64,000 bases of DNA from Crocodylus rhombifer (taxonomy: Eukaryota; Chordata; Crocodylia; Crocodylidae). A program made the position numbers and the translations under genes. The notes below the pieces were generated by a model that saw only the letters and a program-made list of their open reading frames with translations, did not search any database and was not told the DNA's origin. This document shows, piece after piece, positions 52,337 through 63,698 of the stretch. How positions within the stretch are numbered: position 1 is the first letter of the stretch; each line of letters begins with the position of its first letter. Where the stretch lies: positions 310,001-374,000 of the forward strand of contig JAVSML010024346.1 of the NCBI GenBank assembly GCA_038503035.1, given 5' to 3'.

Positions 52337-52438
52337 GGATTTCTTGGGGTGATCTCTTTTATTGGACCAACTATGTAGTGAGACAAACTGTTGAATGCAA
52401 GACATTCTTCGTTAGGTCTCTGAGAGACGTTTTAGTGT
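52337..52438 (-). repeat. tctaataaaagat repeat, inverted copy
   Basis: Reversed, this reads gaatgtcttgcattcaacag then agttggtccaataaaagaga. Thirty-six bases (52337-52372) are perfectly complementary to 52888-52923. Confidence 0.8.
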
Positions 52439-52444
52439 AGTAGT

Positions 52445-52508
52445 AGCTTCTCTAGGAAACTGGTCCGGGACTGAACCCCCATCCAAATGAGAAGGTACTT
52501 CCTAATGC
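52445..52508 (-). mobile_element. CR1 fragment, antisense, split part 1
   Basis: The phrase tctctaggaaactggtccgg then gagaaggtacttcctaatgc matches the reversed CR1 seen at 51760-51820. It stops at the point where a forward CR1 tail begins and resumes at 52797. Confidence 0.8.
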
Positions 52509-52796
52509 CTTCTTCATGGTAAGGGTGGCCAAAATTTGGAATGGGCTCCCAAAGGAGGTGATGCTCTCCCCTACGTTGGGGGTCTTTAAGAGAAGGCTGG
52601 ATAGGCATCTGGCTGGGGTCATCTGACCCCATCACTCTTTCCTGCCTAGGCGGGGGGTCAGACCCGATGATCTGAATTCCTGCCCCTGGGGCAGGGGGCT
52701 GGATGTGATGATCTTCAAGGTCCCTTCCAGCCCTAATGTCTAAATGCTTATGAAATCTGTTGAGGTCCCTTCCGACCCTAGCATCTATGAATCTAT
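52509..52796 (+). mobile_element. CR1 3' end, sense, nested
   Basis: The phrases ggtggccaaaatttggaatg, gctggataggcatctggctg, ctggatgtgatgatcttcaa, ggtcccttccagccctaatg and ctatgaatctat form a forward CR1 3' UTR with its terminal octamer repeats. It sits between two pieces of an antisense CR1, so it inserted later. Confidence 0.88.
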
Positions 52797-52815
52797 AAAT
52801 CTCCCTTATTGCAAA
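52797..52815 (-). mobile_element. CR1 fragment, antisense, split part 2
   Basis: The phrase aatctcccttattgcaaat continues the sequence interrupted at 52508. In the uninterrupted copy, attaaatctcccttgttgc follows cttcctaacgcct directly. Confidence 0.75.
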
Positions 52816-52825
52816 TTTCTCTATC

Positions 52826-52975
52826 CGAAAGACCTGAGGAAGAACGTCTTACATTCAAAAGCTTGTCTAACTTTATCCCAACTACACAGTTGGTCCAATA
52901 AAAGAGATCACCCCAAGAAATCCTTGCCTCTCAATATCTGGACCATCATGGCTACATCACTCTTATGTGACTAGC
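52826..52975 (+). repeat. tctaataaaagat repeat, sense copy
   Basis: The copy reads gacctgaggaagaacgtctt then agttggtccaataaaagaga, tcaccccaagaaatcc and atctggaccatcatggctac. It forms a 36-bp perfect inverted repeat with 52337-52372. Confidence 0.8.
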
Positions 52976-55630
52976 TTATGCTAAACCTGCCCTCAGAAGT
53001 GTCTGCTACCCCAACCAGCTTGCCGACTTCCACAAGTGTACCGAGCACATTCAGTTTCTGTTCTCCAAGTCACCCATGGCAATGCTGGACAGGACATGAT
53101 CCAGGAGAGACTCCCGGGGAAAGTTCACTTGATCCCTCCTCTCAGTGTCACACTGAGCAAAGTATTTTCAATTTGATGCTGCTCATTAAAGTGTAACAAC
53201 AAACGATTCGTTGTGAAACAGGAATTGTCAATTCTGCCTTAATCATGCATTTACTTTTTAGCCCTGACAGAAGTTGCAAGATTCCTGTGATTCTCCTAAT
53301 GGCTACCAGCTGTTCCTGTAAATGTGCTGAAGATGGCAAACACCAGCTTGCTTTCCATAGGCTTTTGCACCTAACTGCTGCTTACTTTTCACATGGGGAA
53401 AAAAACTGCAGTGATGTATGGGAAGAGAGGAGGAAGAGAAAGCACGAAGCCCCTTGGAAATCCCCTAGAGAGGAAGACAAGTGGAGTGTGTGGGCATACC
53501 ACTTCCACGTGGCTGCCTAAGACCAAAAATTACTAACGTGTAACAATTTTAGCATTTATTAAACATGCAGCATGTTTATGCACCTCTACATAAGCATGCC
53601 TTGCTGGGAACTCATTGAGTGGAAGCCGAGACAATCAGGCAAAACGAATCAGGCCACATTACAACCTATATGACGACGAGATGTCAACCCAGAGCTTCAC
53701 GGAGTGGCAATGCTACTGCTTCTCTCTTAATAGCCACTTTCTGGCCAAGCTCCATCTCACTGGTTTCCCTTAACCAAAACCTGGTTTTTACATTACAAAC
53801 CCCTTCATTATTATAACTCTCCACAGACTCCCAGCTTTGTTCTGTCCAAGCTATGCACATTTTCCTACGGCACCTCATACTCCCAGCTAGCAACCTCTCC
53901 CTGAGTCCTTTCTTAGGTGGCACACCAAAAATATTTGCAGAAAGCAAGTTTTCTATTTCGGATCTACAGCCCTTATGGCTACAAAGAAAGCCTTCCAAAT
54001 GTGAGCCCACAGTTAACTGATGCAGTGCTATTTCCCTACAGGGGACAAGAGCAGAGATGGATGAGTTGTATTAAAAGACAGCATAGTAAGAAGATGACTT
54101 TAGTTTAAAGTTAGTGGGGGGGGAGGGGAAGAGAAGTGGCAGGAAATACAGGGAATGCGGAAAACAGCCACAGTGAAGGGAAGAGAGATATGGTGAAGAG
54201 AAGGAAAGGAAAGAGGTAAATAATAAAGTAACATAAGCAGAAACACTCCAGGACTGACTACAGCAAAAAAGTAGCCAAGAAGGGAGGGAAAAAGTAGCAA
54301 AAGTAGGACATGAACTAAGTTACATGTTCCAAAACTCGATAATTAACTATCTATTATTAACTATTAGTATCAAATATACATAAAGTAAGGGGCACACAAC
54401 CACTTTTTTCCTTTCAATTAGAGCAAGCACAGCTTTGCAGGAATAGGGCAAACAGGGATTTTTTTTCTTTAATTGAGCATGATTCAGTCCTCATGCTAAT
54501 AGGGCTGGGAATATTTTTGGAACTGTGGTCTGACCTAAACTACGGAGCATGTTTCCTTTTCCAAGGAGCGATGCCCACAACGTTGGATGTTTTGGAAGGG
54601 GAGCATCACGTTGCCATGTGCTTGGGTATCTGGTATGAGATGGTAAATTAGAATACGAGGGAAGATTTTACCATTCCTATAGAAGTTAATTCACCCTCTT
54701 TGTGCAGGTAGTCACCTTAAAGGAAAAGGCAAATTAATTGCCATGGGCTTCACAAGTGTTCTTCCTTGCGACCTCCAGACTTTATACTCTTCTATGCACC
54801 CCTTGAAGCCAGCCCCAGGCATAGCCTCTAATGAGTCAACTCAGAGCTCCTTGAATTTTGAGACTGGGCTTTTCGATCACAGTATTTCTGGTTTCTGTGG
54901 CCTCACCAGTGAGCTCAAATTAGCTCAACTCCTGATGAGGACATTACCCTTTAGGGAAGCAGAACAACTAGCAGTGAACTGCGATGGGTAAGGCACCCTT
55001 TTTAAAGGGCATTATCGGTCAACTGGAGAATGGAAAGCAGCTGTCCTCAGTTCAGGATGTCCAAGCCAAAGGGAGCAGCCAACCCAGCCACATCATTGGA
55101 GTCCACACAGTCTCTCCCTTGTCCTTTTTAAAACCAGTTTACTTTTACTGGGTTCCTTGCTCTTGACTGCCAATGACTAAAGACTGGGACATCCATCCTA
55201 TTTATCAAGCTGTTTCTTCCGCAGGCGATCTGCCCAACGTGATTCCTGATGGCTCCACTCTGGCAAGGAGGAATCGATATCTCACCCTCCTCTAGCCCGG
55301 GGTGAAAGTGAACCCACTTCACCCCGCTGCACGATTGCACATAGGACCCAAGGTGCACACAGTGATCAGGGTATTGCAAAAGAGCCACGTTCTGTCACAC
55401 TGATATATGCTGAATGAGCTGCTCATCAGAAACAGAGGTTCGTCATTATTGCGTGCTAACAATTTATAATAAAGGGCTGTCTTAAAATTAAGGATGGGAG
55501 CCACAAAAGGTAACGGACAGTGCATTATATCTGTCAAAATATTGCAAGAAATGGAGCCTTGTGGTTCGGTGCAAGAATGGTGCGCTGAGACTTTCCGCTT
55601 AGCTGTGAGGTTGCATGCATTTTTTAGAAA
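52976..55630. other. Intron, nothing recognised
   Basis: No gene or confident repeat is recognised. A poly-G run with purine-rich sequence lies at 54115-54230. AT-rich sequence at 54310-54480 could be conserved-type intron. Confidence 0.4.
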
Positions 55631-55631
55631 T

Positions 55632-55692
55632 AATCCAGAGAAATGGAGAGGAGCACGGCTGGAAGGGCCCTCTGGAAGTCACCTCATTCAGC
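55632..55692 (-). mobile_element. Possible CR1 3' end remnant
   Basis: The phrases cacggctggaagggccctct and ggaagtcacctcattcagc resemble the reversed CR1 3' end. This is a short match only. Confidence 0.45.
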
Positions 55693-56690
55693 TGAGAGTC
55701 GAAGCTAGACAGCATGGCAAGGTGAAACCACCACTGTAAACCCCCCCACCCACTCATACTGATATGACAGAGCACTTGAATTTAATCCTCAGGCACCAGG
55801 ACTTCCCTTCTCAACTGAAGGCCTCACGTTCATATTGCGTGGTGAGCCGATACAAACTGGCTCGCACACAGTGCAGCACCCTCTTTGCTTTCCTTGCTCC
55901 CCATCCCACCATGCCAGTTATCAACTGCTCCAACACACCAACTGCTGTTCTCACTGCAGCATTTATTTGGGCACTTTGGTTAACAGGTACAGCAAAACTG
56001 CCTGCTCCAAGGTGGGGGAAAAAGAATCAGGAGTTTGACTCCTTCCCTGAACTGACATGGGTGCAAGATATTCCCTCCTTCTCACTCCAAGAAAATGTGC
56101 TATAAGTGTGCTCCAAGAAATGTACTATAACACCCCCTGGGTGAAAATGTGCTCCAAGAAATGAAAATGTGCTCTAAGAAATGTACTATACCACCCCGCC
56201 CCCGGGCTGTTGAAGGGTGCTGCGACCATAGGACTCGGTGGGAAGGCTGGTTGAGTCCTCCTGGCTCTGAGGTCACCCTGAACTAGATGCTGCTTGTAGC
56301 CAGGCTGGGGATGGTCATTTGAATAAAGATGGTGAGCATCTCCTTGTGGGAACAACCAAGTTGTTTCAGAAGGAAAAGCCCGACTCAGCCACAGGGGCTC
56401 CTACGACTTCACCTGTGGCTGGCAAAAAGGAAGTTGAAACTTGGGGAAGGCAAACACAAACCCAAAGCCCTTCCTAGGCTGTAGAGCTGGCTGCAAAGCC
56501 TTTACCACGTTCTTTGTGTTAATTCCCAGAAAGCCCCAAATACTCTTAATATTGATTTAGAAAGTTGACAGTGGTTTGATGGACCTGTCGGTGATGTGAA
56601 AGGTGGAGACTTCAGAAGAACAAAAATCTGCAGCTAACACAACATGAAGCACGTGAGCAGGAACAGAGATGACGGCGAGGAATTTCAGAG
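55693..56690. other. Intron with a short tandem repeat
   Basis: Between 56085 and 56195 the units gtgctccaagaaatgtacta and gaaaatgtgctccaagaaat recur three to four times with interruptions (ataacaccccc, ataccacccc). Nothing else is recognised. Confidence 0.5.
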
Positions 56691-57430
56691 CAGCCTAAGC
56701 ATAGGGAATGAGCAAGATGGCAGCAAATGAAATCCAGTGGATGCAAAATAACATGCATTAGAGGAAAATACGTGTACACCGTGCAGAGTTCTGAATGACG
56801 TGCATCAGCTCAGGAAAGGGACTGGGCTGTCTACAAATCGCTGATCAGCGAGAGCCTCCCTTCAGTCTGCAGCTCAAGCCAAACAAGACCAATGAGATTT
56901 TCTGATGCCTACAGAATGGAACTGAGAACACAGGCAATATTATAATGGCTTTTTTAAAATCAGTGGCATGGCCTCTTTGGGATACTCCGTTCAGTACTAG
57001 TCACCCCACCTTAAAAGGGATTTGCAGAGGTAAAAGGAACAGCAAAAATGATCAAAGGCTTGGGAAAAACTCTCCCACAAAGAAAGACTGCAAACATCGG
57101 GGCTGTTTCCTTTAGAAAGGAGAGGAACAAGAGGCCATGCTAAAAGTACATAAAATGATGAATGGCCTCAAGAAGGCAGACTGGGAACTCCTTGTCTCAT
57201 ACCACAAGGACAAGGGAGCATTCAAGGAAACTGAAAAGTAGGGAACTCAAAACTGGCAGAAGCAAATACTTGTTCACACAATATGTAATTAAACTGGAGA
57301 ACTTGCTGCCAAAGGAAATCACTGAGGCCAAGAATACAGCAAGACTGGTCTCTCAATCAGATATAAAGGTATAAAAAATATCCAGGCTAGCAACAAACAT
57401 TTGTGGAATGGATTATTAAACCTCATGCTA
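56690..57430 (+). mobile_element. CR1/L3-like LINE 3' region, sense
   Basis: The ordered phrases gcatcagctcaggaaaggga, gtctgcagctcaagccaaac, aaaatgatcaaaggcttggg, aaagtacataaaatgatgaa, ctggagaacttgctgccaaa and ggaaatcactgaggccaaga follow a CR1-clade C-terminus and 3' UTR more divergent than the CR1 tails elsewhere in the window. Every frame is broken. Confidence 0.65.
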
Positions 57431-57439
57431 AACCAATCT

Positions 57440-58795
57440 CCAATTAGTAGAGACCAGGGTGAGACCCGTTGGGCAAGTCCAGATGACTGCACATGTGCAT
57501 TTCCTGGGGACAGATAGCTGTGCTGCCGCTACTTGTCCCCAGGGAACGCTTGTGCGCATGCATACTGGCATATGGCAAGTTACCCTGGGTGGGGTAGGGA
57601 AGGCTGAAGCCAGCACCTGGGCTGGCCCCAGCAGCCTTATCTGGGGTCCTTGGGGCTTCCTGGGCTCCAACAGTGGTAATCCGGCACGCGGAGCTTGGCC
57701 AGCAGCTGGAACTTGGCTCCGGCCAGCCAGGCTCTGGTTTCAGGTAGTGCATACTGCCATGTGCACCACCCCATATTTTTCAGGCGTAGGCTTGACGCTG
57801 AGCTCTCATGGTGTCAAAAAACCCTGCTGTACTGCAAATTAGCAGTGCAGCTGTGGCAGGTCACTGTTGGTGCCTGCCACTTTAAGGGCTGAGCCAAACA
57901 GCCAGCAGGTGCTTGATTGCATGGCCACTTTTGGACTGGCTGAGCTGCAGCAGGAATAACCCAGGAGGTAAGGGCAAGAGCTTATGGGGATGGAAAGGAG
58001 GCTTCTGGTCCTGGGCATGACATAAAACTGCGTCCTGCCGGGGGTGGGTGGCCTGGTGCGGCTCCAGTGGTGCTGGAGCCCCAGGAAATACCAGACCCCA
58101 GTGAAATGTGGGTCAGGGCACCTTAATAACCCCAGCTTCCACATCCCTGGTGGGTTCAACCGGTTTCGGGGGAGCCCAGGCTCATGCGAGTCCTGAGGCA
58201 GGGCCCAGGTCAGCAGAGGGACCTGGAGCAGGACCCAGGTTCTTTGGGAGTCCTGTGGCTGCAGGGACCCTGAGAGGTGGCCAGACATGGCTATGGCCAC
58301 CTGAGCCTCACAGGGTATAATACCCCAGGGCAGAGGGCCAGGCACGGCTACGACTACCTGAGCCGGAAGGGGCAGCAGACCCCAGTGAGCCCCAGTGAAG
58401 AGGCAGTGTGCAGAGCCCCAGTGAGGGGGAGGTGTAAGACCCTAGGGCCAGGCAGGGCTTCGGCCACCTGAGCCCCAAAGGGTGGAAGACCCCAGTGTGG
58501 AGCCCCGGCGAGGGGGCCGAGGGCTTGGCCCCCTGTGTGTGTGTTTGTGTGTACATTTTATGAACGGCCAGTGCAAACCAGTGGTGGATGCCATCTGCAA
58601 GGCTTGGGCTGAGGTGTAGCCGGGGAACGGAGCTGCAGATAGCTCCCCCTGGCATCAGGGCAAGAATGGGCAGCCTCCCGCCTAATTCAAACTAATTAAG
58701 AAACAACAAGGCGTGGCAGGTGAGTGAGGCAGGCGGTTAGCCCAGGAACCTGTGGCCAGGCCAATGGTGGACTAGCTCTGAGAAGGCCTGTTACG
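57440..58795. repeat. GC-rich unclassified repeat with ~57-bp units
   Basis: This GC-rich stretch has a degenerate tandem part: units starting ggccag-ca-ggct at 58279, 58336 and 58446, each followed by cacctgagcc or acctgagcc and ending acccca. Short accccagtg units lie between them. A (TG)n run follows at 58535-58555, then cagtggtggatgccatctgc and a tail with attaagaaacaacaa. I cannot place it in a family. It may be part of an LTR element or a large DNA transposon. The 168-codon minus-strand frame at 57839-58345 follows the DNA repeat and is not called a gene. Confidence 0.5.
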
Positions 58796-60470
58796 ACAGC
58801 GAATGCTTACATGTGCGGCACGTGCGGTCTGCAGCACTGCATGCCACACATGCCTGCTCATCTAGCTGCACCCAATGTGTGCAGTGTGTGTAGGCAAACG
58901 ACACTGCCGTTGCCTACTGTCTAGTCCTTATGTCTTCTTCTGAAGCATTTGCTGGGGCTACTGGTCTAGATGGACAACAGCTCTGGTGTTACAGAGGCAG
59001 GAATTGTTAGGAGCACAAGTTCCAGGCTCCAAATAGATGAGGTGAAACAAGGAGAAATGTCTAAAGAAACAGAATTCTGTCTCAGCCTTTCATGAGACCA
59101 TCATAAACAGGGTAATTTACTTCTGTTTTTTCATAGATTGCATGCCAGAATGCAATGCACAAAAAGAAGATAAAAAAATGCCATAATAAATAAATAAATG
59201 AAGGCCGAGCTCTAGCAATACCAACCCCCTCCCCACCCCACAAATGATACTGTTGGTGGCACTGTTTTTTGTAACCTCAAGTTCAACCCCTATTTGCCAT
59301 TTCACTGTTTAGATGCTCCACCTGTCCCTCCTGATGTCCAGCTTACATTTTACCTCTCACCATTCAGGTTCCTTGAACTGACTTTCCTTGGGGTTGATGC
59401 ACACTTATGGAAGGACAACTTTTTGGCCAGGCAGCTCTGTTCCTTGCTAATTATTGCATTTACTATTATACCACACTCACTTTCCCCAAAAAATTAGCCT
59501 TCTAAAAATGTTGCACCTGTCTTAAGCATGAAAACTGCATTGTCTACTTAGAATAGAAGCATACAGGGGGAAGAGACTGCAGGGGGCCATTGTACTCTCC
59601 TTTGAGGGTACAAAGTTTAAAACCGCTGGTACTAATGCTCCAGCACTTCTATTCAGGCAGGGCTCATAGAGTCAATTGGCTTTGTGGCTCACTGCAATCT
59701 ACCTGCTAAGTGCTCTTCACTCCACAGGTGTTAATAAACCTCTCCTTGTTTTAATGGACTTGACGCTGTACTAATCAAGCCATCCTTTCTTCAGCTATGT
59801 TGCTAGTAGCTACTCCTGGTATCTCTTCATTTTGCCTTCCCAAAAACAAGGTGCACACTTTATTTTGGGATACACGGTGGATGAGAAAATGCAAGTATTT
59901 CAGGCTTTCCCCCTCCTCTTCGATTCTGTTTCAGTTTCTGAAAGCATCTGCAGCTTCCTTAGGCCACAGGGTGCTTGTGACATTTGTAGCAGCACCTATA
60001 AACTTCCAGTGCTACAAAAAGTGAGTGTGCAGCCTTTCTAGCTATCTGCAGTATTGAAAAAATAGTGAAGCCATCACAAATGTTACATCTCTCAAACAGG
60101 AACTTCTGGGCAGCAGGACATTTTATAGCTATATGTAACATGTGTTACCCATCTTGCTACAGGCCATGCCCCAGTCCTCCAGCATCCCAGAATGCATTGC
60201 TCATAGCCACCCCTCCCACGACTCTATGATCTATGCCAAATTCCCCTGCCCTAAGTATGGGAAGCCGTACTTGCGTATCACCACGTCCACTTGTGGCTCA
60301 GTGCAAAGGCAGGTCAACCTGTCTCATCTGCACTCTGTGCCATGCCAGGGCTTCACCAGGACGGGAGAAACAATCATCTCAGCACTGCCATTTTCATGAA
60401 ATACGTGCGAAAGGAAGAGGTGAGTCACAGCACTGTCTTTTGTCATGAACAAGATCAAATCCTTCTCAAC
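58796..60470. other. Intron, nothing recognised
   Basis: Minor features are a (AAAT)n run at 59186-59200 and C-rich sequence at 59224-59240. No gene is recognised. Confidence 0.4.
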
Positions 60471-60479
60471 CCAAAGTGG

Positions 60480-61262
60480 GCAGTGAGTGCTATTTCTGAA
60501 GCCAAAGCAGTGGCAGAACAACATGGAGCATCATCTGCTACACACTGCACTGCAGGCAGCTCTGCCAGGAGTCGAGTGCACTTTGCATGGTGCTATGCAG
60601 CCAGACAAGGCCTCGGGCTGTGTGTAGGTGCTGCAGCTCAAGGGGCTGTATCAATGCACAAGCCTGACATGGTTTGCCTAAGAAGCCTCTGCAAGGTCAA
60701 CAGGCACGTGTAATTTGTGGCACCACAAACCTCTTTGCTGCACCACAAACCGCATGTGCCGCACGTTAAACCATGCACAGCACTGCTAATTTGCAGCACT
60801 GGGGCAAAATTTACTACTGGGATTACCTGGTAGCAAAACAAAAAACAAAAGCAGAAGGAAAATGTGATGCAAAGCACGCCAAAGTGGCATGTGCCAGGAC
60901 AAACATGGAGGCAGTCCAAGGCTGGCTGCTCCCCTGTTGCTGCACACTGTGAAGCCCCAAATGCAGCCAGCTCAGGCTTGCCTGCTCCCCTGTCTCTGGC
61001 ACGCTGAGCCCCAGCCAGCCGGGGAGCATGTGGCATGCAGAGACAGGGGAGCAGGAAGTCCCACTACCCAGGTGGTTGGGGCACAGGGTGCCTCAGCAAT
61101 GGGGGCTGCCTGCTGGCTAGCCCCACGCTGGGAAACCCTGTGCCCCAGCCAGACCCCCCCGGCCGCACATGGAGCAGCAGGACAACCTGGTCTGCTGCAA
61201 AGCGCACAGTGCTGCAGCACAAAGCAGCCGCACAAGTTTGTGCTGCTGTAAATGCATGTCCC
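60480..61262. repeat. GC-rich unclassified repeat with caccacaaac motifs
   Basis: Three variants of caccacaaac or cagcac lie at 60720-60800 with gcatgtgccgcacgttaaac and atttgcagcactggggcaaa. Farther on, gagacaggggagcagg and ctcccctgtctctgg are opposite-strand versions of the same phrase (near 60988-61004 and 61041-61056). The composition differs from the flanks, and it is probably a DNA transposon of unknown family. No termini are exact. Confidence 0.4.
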
Positions 61263-63698
61263 TGCTCGTGGGGATGCATCCTCTCATTGACTACCTCAGA
61301 TAAACCCGTCTCTGGAAATTGGTATAAAGTTCTGGGCGGATGATTTCTTACAAGTAACAGGCAGGAGAGAAGGGTGCTTTACATGCCAAGTTAAGAAATT
61401 AAGACCTGACAAGCAAATAGTTTAAGTGTCTTTACTCGTTCCTCAGGGATCTGCTTGGTCACTTCTGCTCAAAGGAGAGTAGACAAAAAAAACTTGCAGA
61501 ATCAAACCTAGAGCATGAATTTGATATCTTAAGGTTTGGAAAGAAAAGAGCAAAGGAACTTTTATGCCACACCAGCTCTCTGACTGGAATATGCAACAAT
61601 ATCTAAGTTTCAAAGGAGAGCTTACACGTCTAAGCACACCCAAAACGATTTTCTCACACACTTATAGTAGCTCTTCTGCCCTCTAAAGCAGCATGGAGCA
61701 GCCTGGTTACAATATTAACCATTGCTCTTCGTTATTTTTGAAGGCTGGAAAGTCGTTTGTAATTAATATAATCATTAGGTTTGGAAATCATTTAGGACTG
61801 TTTCGGTGCGTGGCGGGGACATGAACTGGAGATGATTATATGGGATTTTTACTTCAATGAACTCTCAATTATATACAATGCATCAAAGGAAAAAAACGCA
61901 CGTTGTTATATGTTACATGGCTCTTCTTAACTACCCATTTTGATGCTGCTTGGGTTCCTACATCCTATATAAAACAACCGGATTTCATCTGCAGGATGAG
62001 ATTTCTAATAAATGCAAAAGTTCCCCACTAAAGGTTATCAACTGTGGCTCTTCTGTGATTCATGAGCCCTCAGCTCCATAACACCAAATCATTAGCGATG
62101 AGAAGAAAGGGCTCTGGGAGGTCAGTCAGTCCTGTCGCCCCTCGTGACTGTATTCGATAGGCAGCGCTAATGAAAGATGGTAGAAATGGCAGGTAGAAAG
62201 CAGAGATCGGATCAGCTGGCGGGGCTCTGCACCAAATCACCTCTCCTTCCTGAGAGCTCTCCATCACCGAAGTGACCTGGAGCATCACAGCTCTACAAGC
62301 CAACACGTTTTCAGTTCCAGTGCAGGCCTGTATCAAAGCTTCATTTGTCATTTATCTTCCTTTAAAAACCAGTCTTACCATTTCTCATTAGGAAAACAGT
62401 ACCTAACATCAGTGGCACTGCAGCAAAAAATAATTCATCCTTCAGTCGCTCTGGAAAATCTAAATTTTAAAAAAATCATTCACAGTTTGCTCGCATTCTC
62501 AGGGACATGATATTGATGATGATGTTGATGATGACTATGATGTAGTCCTCATACCTTTTGTATAAGTAAAGTCTTCTCGAGTCTCCACTAAGACCCCAAT
62601 GCAGAAAAAAACCTCCCTGCCCTAAATACGTGCTATGAGCTCAAGCAGGATAGATTTAAAGCATATACTTGACTGATTTCCTGAACTGGGACCCTATTGG
62701 AGCACAGATCGCCAAGTCCTCTCACGCCCAGCACGATTCTTTTGATAACTCTTTTGGTCTCTGATGTACATTTAAGCTAATTTTTCACCCCCCAAAAAAA
62801 CTCTAGGCAACTTAAGAACAGCAAAACTGGCAACATTTCCCAACGTGCACTAACTCTTCAAAAAGAGGAGGATATGAATTAAGAAAACAAGACAAACTAA
62901 CAATTACAACATTACAAGTGAAACTCAGTGGAATGTATAATTACTTCAAAAAAATCCTTCTATGTTCAAGCAAACATGATCTGCTAAAGTATATTGCAGC
63001 AATTTCCATTAAACTCACTGAAAGCTCAGAAAAAGGAGTGACAATATTAATTATTCATGTGATCACTCCCAGGGGTTTCAAAAGACTGATTCATTTCTGC
63101 CCAAACGGTAACCATTTCTCCAACTCAATTAGATTTGCCTTCCATTTAATAAAGGATACCAGTTGATCATATTTAACAAATCAGTGTGTTGGGGATGCCA
63201 GGAGAACACCGCTGGAACAGACCCTTCAGTGTTTCATAAAAACGAGCAAAGAGAATTAAAAGCCAATGTGTGTCAAAAGATTAGCATGACAGCTTGCCAA
63301 AGTTCAATACGTTTTCCCACAATTTTCTGGAAAACCCTCTTGTGGCATTCATTAGGCTTTTCATTAGGTTAAAGAAAGACTAGAGATAATTTAACTTCTC
63401 AAGGTTTAGTGTCCATATCATGGCTGCATAAATGGGACAGAAATCATCATTATGGGTCTAGAAGGCCAGTGATACAAAACTTGTTGCCTAATCACCAGGA
63501 TTTGCAAGGAAATTCAGGGAAAGTTGCATAGTAGACAAGGTATTACAATAATCACTATGCTACTTACCTAAAAGCAGAATTACATGTCTCCATGTCAAAT
63601 AACTTGCACACAATGTTTATTAATATGTGACCATTATAGTGACTGAGACTCCTCACGTTCGGCCTATCCACGAAAATGAAGTCAAAAGGAAAAAAGGG
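61263..63698. other. Intron, AT-rich, candidate conserved parts
   Basis: No repeat or gene is recognised. A short (GAT)n-type run lies at 62510-62545. Parts at 61700-61900 and 62880-63680 are AT-rich and free of repeat signatures, so they are candidates for conserved non-coding sequence. Confidence 0.4.

Noticed and set aside
57839..58345. 168-codon minus-strand frame
   Set aside because: It follows the degenerate ~57-bp DNA repeat and changes with it. No protein domain is visible.
59588..59628. Possible hAT right end (aaagtttaaaaccgctg)
   Set aside because: Only a short and diverged match to the CAGTGGTTCTC terminus; no left end or target duplication.
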